Of a DNA stretch of 64,000 nucleotides, positions 49,231-58,440 are shown piece after piece. Both the position numbers and the translations under genes were made by a program. A model generated the notes under the pieces. The model did not search any database. It had not been told where the DNA came from and saw nothing but the letters and a program-made list of their open reading frames with translations. The stretch comes from Nitrospinia bacterium (GTDB lineage Bacteria; Nitrospinota; Nitrospinia; Nitrospinales; JAJDAT01): NCBI GenBank assembly GCA_029261715.1, contig JAJDAT010000025.1, forward strand, positions 558,001-622,000, given 5' to 3'. Numbering within the stretch: the stretch's first letter is position 1; every line of letters starts with the position of its first letter.

Positions 49231-50187
49231 ATGAAGAATTTGCCCATTGCCATAGTAACTCTGATTTTTTTATTTGCGCTGATCTTTTGGACAAAACCTT
49301 CCAGTAATTCCAATAAATCAAAATTTCAAGTTGCCGTTCTAATTCCTGGAACCGTCGAGTTTTTTGCCGTTCAAAAAAGAGGCTTGAACGAGGCGGCAAA
49401 ACAATACGACCTGAACTTGATTTACGCTGATGCAGAATGGGAACCTGCAAAACAATTAGCTCAAGTCGAAAACTTTATCGCTCGTAAAGTCGACCTTATA
49501 CTTTTGTGTTCGGTGGATAATCTAGCTTTACAAAGAGCAGTTCCTTTAACCAAAAAGGCGGGTATTCCATTGATGACTTTTTCCAATACAATTGGAGAAG
49601 ACCCTCATGGATTGTATGAAGGCGTTGTCGCTCATATTGGACGAGACGAAGTTAAAAGCGGAGTTATGTTAGGCAAAATGGTTGAAAGTTTGACAAAAGA
49701 TAAATCCATTAAAATTGTTTTAGTGCAAGGAGCGCCAGGAACATCGGCTCAAAGAATGCGTGAAAAAGGATTTAAAAGCATTTTAGAAAATCACAACAAT
49801 TGGGAGATAATTTTTAATCATTTTGTTCCGGGATGGACGAAAGAAGGAGCCTTAAATGGCGTTCAGGACTTTTTACAAACAGGGAAAAAGATGGATGTGG
49901 TTGTAGCGCAATGGTGGACAGGGGCGATAGCGGCGGCGATGGCTTTAAAAGAAAAAAAGTCAGTCGGAGTTAACGTTGTAGGATTAGAGTATTCAAAAGA
50001 ATTAATACCTTATTTAAAATCGGGTGAAGTTGCAATGTCCACTTATTTTTCAATTAAAGAAGAAGGTTATAAGACGGTGGAAACGGCTGGACTTTTTCTC
50101 AATAAAAGAGAAATACCAAAATTTGTTGAAATTGTTCCAACCATTGTAAATAGCCAAAACGTTGATCGTTATAAAGCGGAATTATAG
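49231..50187 (+). CDS. Sugar ABC transporter substrate-binding protein (Peripla_BP_4)
   Basis: 318 aa. An N-terminal signal or anchor (LPIAIVTLIFLFALIFWTK) is followed by the RbsB-like fold: KFQVAVLIPGTVEFFAVQKR, LAQVENFIARKVDLILLCSV, HIGRDEVKSGVMLGKMV, VVAQWWTGAIAAAMALKE. No lipobox, so it is either cleaved or stays membrane-anchored. The ATPase begins at the base after its stop. Confidence 0.85.
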   Translation: MKNLPIAIVTLIFLFALIFWTKPSSNSNKSKFQVAVLIPGTVEFFAVQKRGLNEAAKQYDLNLIYADAEWEPAKQLAQVENFIARKVDLILLCSVDNLALQRAVPLTKKAGIPLMTFSNTIGEDPHGLYEGVVAHIGRDEVKSGVMLGKMVESLTKDKSIKIVLVQGAPGTSAQRMREKGFKSILENHNNWEIIFNHFVPGWTKEGALNGVQDFLQTGKKMDVVVAQWWTGAIAAAMALKEKKSVGVNVVGLEYSKELIPYLKSGEVAMSTYFSIKEEGYKTVETAGLFLNKREIPKFVEIVPTIVNSQNVDRYKAEL

Positions 50188-51696
50188 ATGGACGGTTTAA
50201 ATATTTTAGAGATTAAAAAGGTTTCTAAATCTTTTATTGGGATCGACGCTTTAAAACAAGTTGATTTGACGATACGACACGGAGAAACTCTTGCTCTTTT
50301 AGGAGAGAATGGAGCGGGAAAATCTACTCTGATCAAAATCATATTGGGAGTTGAACAGGCGAGTTCTGGTGACGTTTGGTTTGACGGCAATTTGAAAAAT
50401 TATTCATCTCCAAACGACGCTTATAAAGACGGGATTTCCGCAATGTTTCAAGAGACGAGCCTGGTTCCACAATTAACTGTTTTACAAAACGTATTTTTAG
50501 GAGCCGAGATCTTAAAATTTTTTGGTCAATTAGACGAGGAAACCATGTTGCAAAGATTTGAAAATACTTGCAAAGACATGGGCCTGCAATTAGACCCGCA
50601 CGCATTAGTTGAATCCTTAAGCGCGGCGAACCAAAAACTTATCGAAATAGTTAAAGCTTTAACAAAAAAGTCGCGTTTTATTGTGATGGACGAACCTACT
50701 GACTCGTTATCTCCAGCGGATACAGAACGCTTGCTCAACATTATTCAAAACCTAAAATCACAAAACGTAGGTGTTCTATATATATCGCATAAATTGGAAG
50801 AAGTGTTTAAAGTTGCAGATAGAATAACTGTTTTAAGGGACGGTCAAAACGTTTCTACCGTCGACACGTCTAAGTGCACGATAGCAGAGGTTATCACTAG
50901 TATGGTTGGAGAGTCTGTAGAAACGAATGTTATTGAGAAGGACGAGATAATATCTAATCTTCCACTATTAAAACTTTCAAAACTGAGCGTTGGCGAAACG
51001 TTAAATGAAATCTCTTTGGAAGTATGTCCTGGAGAAGTAGTGGGTATGACAGGATTGATCGGCTCTGGTAAAACGAAATTGGCCAAAACACTATTTGGGT
51101 TATCGCATTATGACGCGGGTGAATTAGTTTTTAATGGAAAAGACTATAAACCAGAAAATCCTAAAGACGCTATTAAAGAGGGGGTTTATTTAGCGCCTGA
51201 GGACCGTAAGACTCAAGGTCTCTATCTTGATTTTGAAATTTATAAAAATATTACGATAACCAACTTGCCTGACTTTCTTGGTGTTTATGGATTGATTCAA
51301 AGTAAAGAAATTACCGCTTCGGAACAACTTTTATCGAGTATGAGTTTTCGAGGTGGAACTCCCACCAAACGGGTTCGTAAGCTTAGCGGTGGTAATCAGC
51401 AAAAAATCGTTGTTTCAAAGTGGCTGCACCGTCAACCTAAACTACTCATTCTTGATGAACCAACTAAAGGAATGGATGTAAAGGCTAGACAAGAAATAAT
51501 GAATATTGTTAGAAAGTTAGCGAAAAATGATTGCGCTGTTTTATATTTAACTTCTGATTTTAATGAAGCGAAGCAGGTATCTGACAGAGTTTTGTTATTA
51601 CATGAGGGACGATTGGTAGGGGAGGTTGAACCTACTGAAAGCGTCGAAAATATGATGCAATTAATTTTTAATTCTGAAACAGTCGAGAAATCTTAG
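50188..51696 (+). CDS. Sugar ABC transporter ATPase, RbsA/XylG type with two nucleotide-binding domains
   Basis: 502 aa. Domain 1 has Walker A GENGAGKSTL and Walker B FIVMDEPTDS; its signature region reads LSAANQKL. Domain 2 has the degenerate Walker A GLIGSGKTKL, signature LSGGNQQK and LLILDEPTKG. This is the usual asymmetric RbsA arrangement energising ribose-type importers. Starts directly after the binding-protein stop, 17 nt before the permease start. Confidence 0.93.
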   Translation: MDGLNILEIKKVSKSFIGIDALKQVDLTIRHGETLALLGENGAGKSTLIKIILGVEQASSGDVWFDGNLKNYSSPNDAYKDGISAMFQETSLVPQLTVLQNVFLGAEILKFFGQLDEETMLQRFENTCKDMGLQLDPHALVESLSAANQKLIEIVKALTKKSRFIVMDEPTDSLSPADTERLLNIIQNLKSQNVGVLYISHKLEEVFKVADRITVLRDGQNVSTVDTSKCTIAEVITSMVGESVETNVIEKDEIISNLPLLKLSKLSVGETLNEISLEVCPGEVVGMTGLIGSGKTKLAKTLFGLSHYDAGELVFNGKDYKPENPKDAIKEGVYLAPEDRKTQGLYLDFEIYKNITITNLPDFLGVYGLIQSKEITASEQLLSSMSFRGGTPTKRVRKLSGGNQQKIVVSKWLHRQPKLLILDEPTKGMDVKARQEIMNIVRKLAKNDCAVLYLTSDFNEAKQVSDRVLLLHEGRLVGEVEPTESVENMMQLIFNSETVEKS

Positions 51697-51713
51697 TAGG
51701 AATCCATTAGAAG

Positions 51714-52658
51714 TTGAAATTTTTTTTGAATGAAGTATTAGAAAACCATCTGATCCTGGCTATATTTATTGTCTTTTGTGCCGGGTTATCGTTGATGACG
51801 CCTAACTTTTTGTCGACTGAAAATATTTTTAATATTTTACGACAAAGTTCGATTATTGGGATCATAGCTGTAGGGGCGACTTTTGTCATTATAGGAGCGG
51901 GTTTTGATATTTCTGTGGGTTCCGTCCTAGCCTTATGCGGCGCTCTAACCCTGGGATTGCAGTACTCAATGCATTGGGCTTTAGCCTGCGTTATTGTATT
52001 GGCCGTTGGTTCTGTTATTGGTTTATGTAATGGAATATTGTCCGTAACTATTGGGATACCTTCGATCATTGTTACGCTGGCTATGATGAGTGTTGTTCGC
52101 GGTTTGGTCTATTTATATTCGGATGGTTATCCTTTTACTTTGGTCGAAGGCGCTTCAGAAGGATTTACGTTTATTGGGCAGGGAGATGTTGGTTTTATAC
52201 CATTTCCAGTTATTCTATTATTTGTTGTCGTAATAGTTGGGCAATGGTTTTTAGTTAAAACTCGTCATGGTCGTTATATTTGTGCAATTGGCGGGAATAA
52301 AGAAGCTGCCCGTTATTCCGGTATCGCTGTCGATAAATATCAAGTTCTAACGTTTGTTATCGGTGGCGTTCTAGCTGCAATTGCCGGTATTGTTTACGCA
52401 TCTCGATTATTGTCGGTTTCTCCATTAGCTGGCCAGGGCTATGAATTGGACGCCATTGCGGCGGTAGTTATTGGCGGTACCAGCGTTTCTGGAGGTCAAG
52501 GATCGGTTTTAAAAACATTAGTTGGCGTTTTACTTCTTGCTGTTATTGGCAACACTTTCAATTTAATGGGAATTCCGGTTTACTCTCAGTTGATCATAAA
52601 AGGCGTGATTATTCTAGTGGCGGTAGGATTAGATTCTTATGCTAGAAAAAGACGTTGA
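51714..52658 (+). CDS. Sugar ABC transporter permease, RbsC type
   Basis: 314 aa, TTG start at 51714 (no earlier ATG in frame). About nine membrane segments. Signature stretches are GFDISVGSVLALCGALTLGL, GNKEAARYSGIAVDKYQV and AIAAVVIGGTSVSGGQGSVL, typical of the BPD_transp_2/RbsC family. A single permease gene suggests a homodimeric channel. Confidence 0.93.
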   Translation: MKFFLNEVLENHLILAIFIVFCAGLSLMTPNFLSTENIFNILRQSSIIGIIAVGATFVIIGAGFDISVGSVLALCGALTLGLQYSMHWALACVIVLAVGSVIGLCNGILSVTIGIPSIIVTLAMMSVVRGLVYLYSDGYPFTLVEGASEGFTFIGQGDVGFIPFPVILLFVVVIVGQWFLVKTRHGRYICAIGGNKEAARYSGIAVDKYQVLTFVIGGVLAAIAGIVYASRLLSVSPLAGQGYELDAIAAVVIGGTSVSGGQGSVLKTLVGVLLLAVIGNTFNLMGIPVYSQLIIKGVIILVAVGLDSYARKRR

Positions 52659-52696
52659 GTTTAGGGAATAATAAATAAGCCCTGCTTTTAAAATTT

Positions 52697-53611
52697 ATGG
52701 AAAATTATACGATAGGTATAGATGTTGGTGGCACTAAAACATTGTTAGTCGTTTTGGATGCAAATCTGAATAGCGTCTATGAAAAAAAAGTTCCTTCATC
52801 AAAAGACTGGGAATATTTAGTGGAACTTATTAAAGAAGCTCTCAACGAATTAAAAATTACCGACAATGATGTGGGTGGCATGGGGATAGGAGTGGCTAGC
52901 GCCATTGAACCTTCCACAAACAAAGTAGTTGATGCGCCAGCCTTAGGGTGGAAACAGTTTGATTTGGTATCTAACTTAAAACCTGAATTTTCCTTCCCTA
53001 TAATAATTGAAAACGATGTCAACTGCGCTTTAATTGCCGAGAATAAAATAGGAGTCGTTCAAGACTGTAATCCTGTTCTTTATATTTCGATAGGGACAGG
53101 TTTAGGAGGGGCTTTGATGTTAGGAGGCAAAATAATTCATGGCGCTAATAATATGGCTGGCGAAATAGGTTATCAATTGGATAAAGAAGATTATAAAAAA
53201 GGCGGCGTTAATCTCCCAGGGCAATTTGGAGCGGCTGAAAATAAAATATCTGGAACGACTTTGGGAAATCGGTTTTCTTCATCTGAGAATTTCTTTGAAA
53301 ATCTTAGAAAGAATGATCCAAAGGCTTTAGAGTTATTTGAAGAATTATTAATTGATCTGTCGGTTTTAATTGCCAACTGCGTCGGTTTATTAAATCCTGA
53401 GAAAGTTGTTTTAGGCGGTGGTTTAGCCAAACCTTTAGAACCTTATTTAGAAGCGATTCAAGAAAAAATAAAGGCGATGACACCCATTCCTGCTCAAATT
53501 GAGTTTTCCAAATTAAGTGAAAGCTCAGGCGCTTTAGGGGCGGCAGTTATGTCGTCAGAAAATAGAATGTTGGATAATTTGAAAAACTTAGGAGGTTTTC
53601 TAAATACATAA
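52697..53611 (+). CDS. ROK-family sugar kinase
   Basis: 304 aa. GIDVGGTKTLLVVLD is the phosphate-1 motif, IENDVNCALIAE holds the catalytic Asp, and SIGTGLGGALMLGGKI the adenosine/phosphate-2 region. The usual zinc-binding CxCGxxGCxE is absent; in its place stands NLPGQFGAAENKISG, so it is a zinc-free variant. With NagB next to it, the likely substrate is glucosamine or N-acetylglucosamine, giving the 6-phosphate. The substrate is inferred from context. Confidence 0.8.
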   Translation: MENYTIGIDVGGTKTLLVVLDANLNSVYEKKVPSSKDWEYLVELIKEALNELKITDNDVGGMGIGVASAIEPSTNKVVDAPALGWKQFDLVSNLKPEFSFPIIIENDVNCALIAENKIGVVQDCNPVLYISIGTGLGGALMLGGKIIHGANNMAGEIGYQLDKEDYKKGGVNLPGQFGAAENKISGTTLGNRFSSSENFFENLRKNDPKALELFEELLIDLSVLIANCVGLLNPEKVVLGGGLAKPLEPYLEAIQEKIKAMTPIPAQIEFSKLSESSGALGAAVMSSENRMLDNLKNLGGFLNT

Positions 53612-53613
53612 GC

Positions 53614-54324
53614 ATGCAAATTAACGTTTCTAAAAATTACGAAGAACTTTGCAAAGAAGTCGCTAATTTTATTGTCGATGAAATTAAAGAACTATCGTCC
53701 CCGTTATTATGTCTTGCTGGTGGTGACACTCCCCTCGGGGTCTATAAAAACTTTGTAGAGAGTAGGGCAGATTTTAAAAACGCAATGTTTATAGGTCTAG
53801 ATGAATGGGTAGGATTAGATGGCGCGGATTCTGGTAGCTGTCGTTTTACTTTAGACCAAAGTTTGTACCTACCTTTGGCAATTGAAGAATCCAAGATTCA
53901 GTTTTTTGATGGGAAGGCAACAGATCTCTCGCGACAATGCAACGAAACAAACCAGCTTTTAGAAACCAATGGTCCAATAGATTTGGTTCTTTTGGGAATT
54001 GGAATGAATGGTCATGTTGGGTTTAACGAACCCGGTTCTTCTTTGGATTCTATATGCAGAGTCGTTTCGCTAGACGAAACAACTCAAACCGTCGGACAAA
54101 AATATTTTGAAACACAGCAAGAGCTCAAGCAAGGAATCACTTTAGGTTTGAAGCAGGTTTTAGATACGCGAACCGTTATTTTAATCGTGTCAGGAGAGAA
54201 AAAAAGGTCTATCGTAAAAAAGTTGTTGGAAGATGAAAAAATTGACCCATCCATTCCCGTTTCTTCATTATGGCAACATCCCAATTGTCATTTGTTCGTG
54301 GATGAGGTCGCTTACTCAGAATAG
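53614..54324 (+). CDS. nagB: Glucosamine-6-phosphate deaminase/isomerase (NagB family)
   Basis: 236 aa. LAGGDTPLGVYKNF, GLDEWVGL (catalytic Asp) and LLGIGMNGHVGFNEPGSSL are diagnostic, the last carrying the His and Glu of the catalytic relay. Converts glucosamine-6-phosphate to fructose-6-phosphate and ammonia. Begins 2 nt after the kinase stop. No NagA deacetylase is present, so either the imported sugar is not acetylated or the barrel protein at the operon start removes the group. A related 6-phosphogluconolactonase is less likely given GFNEP. Confidence 0.85.
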   Translation: MQINVSKNYEELCKEVANFIVDEIKELSSPLLCLAGGDTPLGVYKNFVESRADFKNAMFIGLDEWVGLDGADSGSCRFTLDQSLYLPLAIEESKIQFFDGKATDLSRQCNETNQLLETNGPIDLVLLGIGMNGHVGFNEPGSSLDSICRVVSLDETTQTVGQKYFETQQELKQGITLGLKQVLDTRTVILIVSGEKKRSIVKKLLEDEKIDPSIPVSSLWQHPNCHLFVDEVAYSE

Positions 54325-54429
54325 CCCGAAAATGGAATGAATGAAGGATTTAACTCAAAAATTGGCGCCCTGAGCGACTAACCTACTTTGTGTGTATGAA
54401 TAAAAAAACGGATATTGCACAGTTCCCAT

Positions 54430-54481
54430 GACTTGTCATCCAGAAGCTATACGAAGTATAGGTGAAGGATCTCGCCTCGAT
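54430..54481. repeat. REP-like copy, left partner of a 20-nt inverted repeat
   Basis: TTGTCATCCAGAAG ... then GTGAAGGATCTCGCCTCGAT (54462-54481). The last 20 bases occur exactly inverted at 58326-58345. Confidence 0.8.
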
Positions 54482-54508
54482 CTAAATAAATCTCCTCAAA
54501 AAAACCCG

Positions 54509-56524
54509 TTATTCTTTCTTTTTTTCCTCTTTCAATTCTTCAAGTATTTTTTCCCGTTCAGTTTCGCATTTTTTTATTGGTAGTGGTTTTATACCTGCAT
54601 CTAAAAAATATTTCTGTCCACTATGGCATATATTAATATTTTTATCTTTCATTTCTGGCAAAGTCGTTTCTTTATAATTCTGCCCTCGCATTCGAATAAG
54701 AAATTTGTTTTTTGAATTGAATTCAATAAAACCAGGGTTTGTTTCTGGTAATTCTTTGCTCCATTCCAACAATTCATTGGCGGTGAATTTAATTTTTTCT
54801 AATGATGACTTTGTAAAATTTGTAAAATTTAAATTTGATTCATTAATTTCTGTTCCTTGTAAGTTAGCGGCATCCATGTTTGCGCCTTGTAAATTTGTCA
54901 ATCTTAAATATGTGCCTTGTAAGTCGGCATTTTGCATATCGGCACCTTGTAATTCAGAACTATATATGTATGCTCCCTTTAAGTTTACTTCTTCCATGAT
55001 TGCGCCTTTTAATTTGGCATGAGAAATTTCTGTCCCTTGCAAATTGGCACGGGACAATTGGGTATTTTTTAGATTGGTATCGTAAATGAATGCACCTGGT
55101 TGGTATGTGGATCTCATGTCAGCATTTTCCAGATTAGTGGCAAATATGAATGCGCCTTTTAAGTTAGCCGAATTTAGAATTACTCCTTTTAAATTGGCGG
55201 AATAAATATTTGAACCCTGTAAGTTTACTATTGCCATGTTTGCGCCTTCCAGGTTGGCATTTGACAAATCTGCACCCTGGAGGTCAGCTGTCATCATTTT
55301 TGCTTCTTGTAAGTTCGCTTTCTGCAAATTTATAAATTTTGCAGAAGTTTTATCGGGTAATAAATCACGAATATCGGATTTCTCCCAATTCTGAGTATTA
55401 ACAGAAAATTGTACTCTTTGATTATCTCTGCCCTTTCTAAAATAATCGTAAGGTTCCCATCTTGTGTTTTGTAAATTGGTTCTTCTAAAATTCACATAAT
55501 CCAGTATTGCTCCACTGAAATCCGCCTTAGTTAGATCTGCACCTTCAAAATTTGCAAATCTTAAATTTCTTTTTGTTAAATTCAAGGTGACATAAAATTT
55601 CAACAATTTTTTTCTATTTTTTTTTTCATGAAACTTAGCCAATATTTCTGGAGCAGGTTTTAAAGTTAATTGTTTTCCCGATAGATTTAAATTACGCGCC
55701 ACAAAGTCCTCAATTTTAGAGCATTTTTTATTGCTTGATGGTTTTATAATGGACGATTTAGACAAAATATTAAATGGGATGGGAAGACATGCTTCATTTT
55801 CTTCAGGAGTTTCAGGAATGGTTAGAACTGTCCAACAAAACAAAGGAATTAACGTAAAAGTAACTAAAAAGAAACAAACCCTTAAAGTAGCCATAGAGTA
55901 ATTAAAAAAGGATCTTTCTTTTTGATTTATATTTTTTATTTCAAAGAAAAAGAATGCTATCAATAAAAATGAAATTGATACGCAGACTTGATGAAGCCCT
56001 GTTATCAATTCGCTGTGATACGGTAAAAAATTCCATTGTAATCTAAGTAATAGGAAAGGGACGAGGCACCAATAAGATATAAAAGCGATGCCATGCATTA
56101 GGAAATAGGCATATCGGTTTAAATTCGGAGGTTGTAATAATACCGAAGTTAGTAGAGTGGGTAGTACTAAATTTCTCCAGTCTTCTTTTTTTTTTGAGTT
56201 TCCTATGGCAACTTTAAAGGGAGATCGTTTTGCAAAATTGGAAAAACTGTTTGACAATTGAAGGACTTGAAGCAGTAACTGGGTGTGAAGGAAGAGCAAG
56301 AAAATTGGAGCGGCTATATAAAAGCTTAATACTGGAATTGATGAACCTATAACAGGTATAGCTATGCTAATTTCTGGGTTTAACAATTGCTCGTGAGTAG
56401 TACCCTCCACGATAATTCCAACAAACCCTAAGGCCGCCAGATAAAAAATTGTTAGACTTCGGTGGGTAACTGCGCTGGAATCCCACGAATTGAGTAACCG
56501 TTCTGAAAGAATTGGCTGAGCCAT
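54509..56524 (-). CDS. Membrane protein with pentapeptide repeats
   Basis: 671 aa. About six hydrophobic segments fall within residues 25-250 (FYLAALGFVGIIV, VLSFYIAAPIFLLFLHTQLL, YFLMHGIAFISYWCLVPFLL, VSISFLLIAFFFFEI, LRVCFFLVTFTLIPLFCW). A long run of A(N/D)LxG pentapeptides follows from about 330 to 590 (ANLQGAN, ADLSNANLEGAN), predicted to form a right-handed quadrilateral beta-helix. The C-terminal tail is charged. This membrane-plus-pentapeptide type is known, but its role is not. Rich in Asn, Leu and Ala with low-complexity DNA (AAGTT and GGCAC patterns). Confidence 0.85.
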   Translation of the reverse strand: MAQPILSERLLNSWDSSAVTHRSLTIFYLAALGFVGIIVEGTTHEQLLNPEISIAIPVIGSSIPVLSFYIAAPIFLLFLHTQLLLQVLQLSNSFSNFAKRSPFKVAIGNSKKKEDWRNLVLPTLLTSVLLQPPNLNRYAYFLMHGIAFISYWCLVPFLLLRLQWNFLPYHSELITGLHQVCVSISFLLIAFFFFEIKNINQKERSFFNYSMATLRVCFFLVTFTLIPLFCWTVLTIPETPEENEACLPIPFNILSKSSIIKPSSNKKCSKIEDFVARNLNLSGKQLTLKPAPEILAKFHEKKNRKKLLKFYVTLNLTKRNLRFANFEGADLTKADFSGAILDYVNFRRTNLQNTRWEPYDYFRKGRDNQRVQFSVNTQNWEKSDIRDLLPDKTSAKFINLQKANLQEAKMMTADLQGADLSNANLEGANMAIVNLQGSNIYSANLKGVILNSANLKGAFIFATNLENADMRSTYQPGAFIYDTNLKNTQLSRANLQGTEISHAKLKGAIMEEVNLKGAYIYSSELQGADMQNADLQGTYLRLTNLQGANMDAANLQGTEINESNLNFTNFTKSSLEKIKFTANELLEWSKELPETNPGFIEFNSKNKFLIRMRGQNYKETTLPEMKDKNINICHSGQKYFLDAGIKPLPIKKCETEREKILEELKEEKKKE

Positions 56525-56685
56525 AGTTTTTACCGTAAATCCGATAAATTTTGGAGTTTGTTATGCCATATATATAGGAAATGAAAAAAATTAGCAAAAA
56601 ATGGTTGTTAGCCCATAAAACCACTTAATCGTTTGATATCCTGTAGACTGAATTGCAAGCTTGGATACTAAATGGAGAGAATTGA

Positions 56686-57411
56686 ATGAGTGAAGATAAA
56701 AATCTGCCGGGACCCGAAGATTCGCTTAGTTTAGGCGATGAGGATGCAACAATTAAGGTGCTTGAAGACTCGGTAATGAGGTTATGGGATGTTGTTAATA
56801 ATTTAACGCGTCTTAAACCAACCAATCGAGGAGAATTTCACGTTACTATTTTTGGTTCGGCGAGAATTCAACCAGAGCATTGGGTTTATGAAGCGGTGCG
56901 AGATTTAGCCGCAGAATTAGCGCGTATGGGCTGCGGTATCGTTACTGGTGGTGGACCTGGTTTAATGCAGGCCGCTAACGAAGGAGCTGCCATGGCAGGA
57001 CCCGAAGCTAAAGAACGGTCTATGGGGATACGAGTTCATCTTCCTTTCGAACAGGGGACCAATCCATTTGTAGGGCAGGTTTTTGAACATCGTACATTCT
57101 TTTCGCGTCTTCACCATTTTGTTTTGGTATCCGAAGCGTTTGTAGTATTGCCTGGTGGGATTGGAACGACTATGGAACTTATGATGGTCTGGCAGCTTTT
57201 ACAAGTCCGTAAGATTCAAAAAATACCTCTAATTTTATTAGGAGATATGTGGGAAGAACTTGTGGAATGGTCAAAAAAATATATGTTACAGCCCGAATTT
57301 GAAATGGCTAATAAAGAAGATTTGCTCATTCCACAATGCGTAAAAACTGCCGAAGAAACTATAGGATTGATTCGCTCAGCCCATGAAGAGTGGCTTAAAT
57401 CAAAAAATTAG
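56686..57411 (+). CDS. LOG-family (TIGR00730 Rossmann fold) protein
   Basis: 241 aa. GIVTGGGPGLMQAANEGA and PGGIGTTMELM are the nucleotide-phosphate binding signatures of the LOG/lysine-decarboxylase-like family, which includes cytokinin-activating phosphoribohydrolases and nucleotide 5'-monophosphate nucleosidases (PpnN). The longer N-terminal part (SEDKNLPGPEDSLSLGDEDA) is specific to the YgdH-like bacterial form. Probably a purine/pyrimidine nucleotide hydrolase. Confidence 0.8.
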   Translation: MSEDKNLPGPEDSLSLGDEDATIKVLEDSVMRLWDVVNNLTRLKPTNRGEFHVTIFGSARIQPEHWVYEAVRDLAAELARMGCGIVTGGGPGLMQAANEGAAMAGPEAKERSMGIRVHLPFEQGTNPFVGQVFEHRTFFSRLHHFVLVSEAFVVLPGGIGTTMELMMVWQLLQVRKIQKIPLILLGDMWEELVEWSKKYMLQPEFEMANKEDLLIPQCVKTAEETIGLIRSAHEEWLKSKN

Positions 57412-57458
57412 TGGAAAGTAAATTCCTAATAATTTAATTTTGATTTAATAGGTGATTT

Positions 57459-58097
57459 TTACTTTGTTCGAGTATAAGCAATATCGAGCATTAGAAATTC
57501 TTTTCCATTTTGATCGTTGATATAAATCTTATAAGAGTAATGATCGTTGTCGATGAACTTAGTAGCCGCTCGATAGTCCATTTGACCTGCAATCGGGTCA
57601 GAAAGATGTCCTTTATCGTTTAATTCTTTTTCAGCAGAGTCGTAGGTTCCTTTTCCTATCATCATGCCCGTTCCCATATTGTCCATCCATATTGTTTGAT
57701 ATCTTTTTTGAGAGTTATCAAACCCGGCGATTCCAATTCCCTCAAAAGGTTGTCCCATAGAGACTCCTTTGACGAGTTGTTGTAAGTAACGGCCTCCTAA
57801 TATCCATTGGGATTGAGTTGTTCCTGTTGATATTTCAGGTTTGCTATTTGGGGCCATCCAATATTTCAGGTTATGATTCCAATTGCCCACTAAAACATCT
57901 AATACTTTGTGGTTTTCATTTGGAGAAGCGTATTCTTGGAATTTAGCCATCATGGCTTGCATTTGAGGGTCCATTGCTGTTTTTGAGCCTTCTTCTTTAT
58001 TGCTTTCTGATGCAATTACAGAATTTACTAAAAATATGCTAAAAACAAAAGTGAATACGAACCAAAAACTCATCTTATTAAAACTGTAAACTTGCAT
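57459..58097 (-). CDS. Secreted DUF1579-family protein
   Basis: 212 aa. A signal peptide (MSFWFVFTFVFSIFLVNSVIA, preceded by seven residues) leads into VLVGNWNHNLKYWM, QWILGGRYLQQLVKG, FEGIGIAGFDNSQKRYQTIW and MDNMGTGMMIGKGTYD, the DUF1579 (lipocalin-like) pattern. Function unknown in the family; probably a small periplasmic ligand-binding barrel. Convergent with the LOG gene, 47 bp away. Confidence 0.75.
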   Translation of the reverse strand: MQVYSFNKMSFWFVFTFVFSIFLVNSVIASESNKEEGSKTAMDPQMQAMMAKFQEYASPNENHKVLDVLVGNWNHNLKYWMAPNSKPEISTGTTQSQWILGGRYLQQLVKGVSMGQPFEGIGIAGFDNSQKRYQTIWMDNMGTGMMIGKGTYDSAEKELNDKGHLSDPIAGQMDYRAATKFIDNDHYSYKIYINDQNGKEFLMLDIAYTRTK

Positions 58098-58325
58098 AGC
58101 TATTTAGTCCTCTTTTCAAAGTAAAGTTTAATCTAAATTATATCATTTATTTTATTCTGGGTTATATCTCGATCATAAGCTTTCCCATTTATTTAAACTT
58201 GTGGATACCTTGTTCCTAAATCATTGATAATTAAATCATTTTTGCTATTATGAGATAATGCTCTTTTAGTGGTTTTTATATTAAGAATTGAAAAAACTGT
58301 CTGAATTAAAGTGGGCATTTATTGA

Positions 58326-58375
58326 ATCGAGGCGAGATCCTTCACCAAACTAAAGGTTTACTTCAGGATGGCACG
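58326..58375. repeat. REP-like copy, right partner of the 20-nt inverted repeat
   Basis: ATCGAGGCGAGATCCTTCAC (58326-58345) is the exact inverse of 54462-54481; TTCAGGATGGCACG follows at 58361-58374. It lies about 65 bp before the Xer recombinase start. Confidence 0.8.
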
Positions 58376-58440
58376 CAAGAGGGGTTTTGCGAATTAGCCT
58401 CAAATTTTTGCATAAGTATCTGTTATAGACGAGGCAAAAG

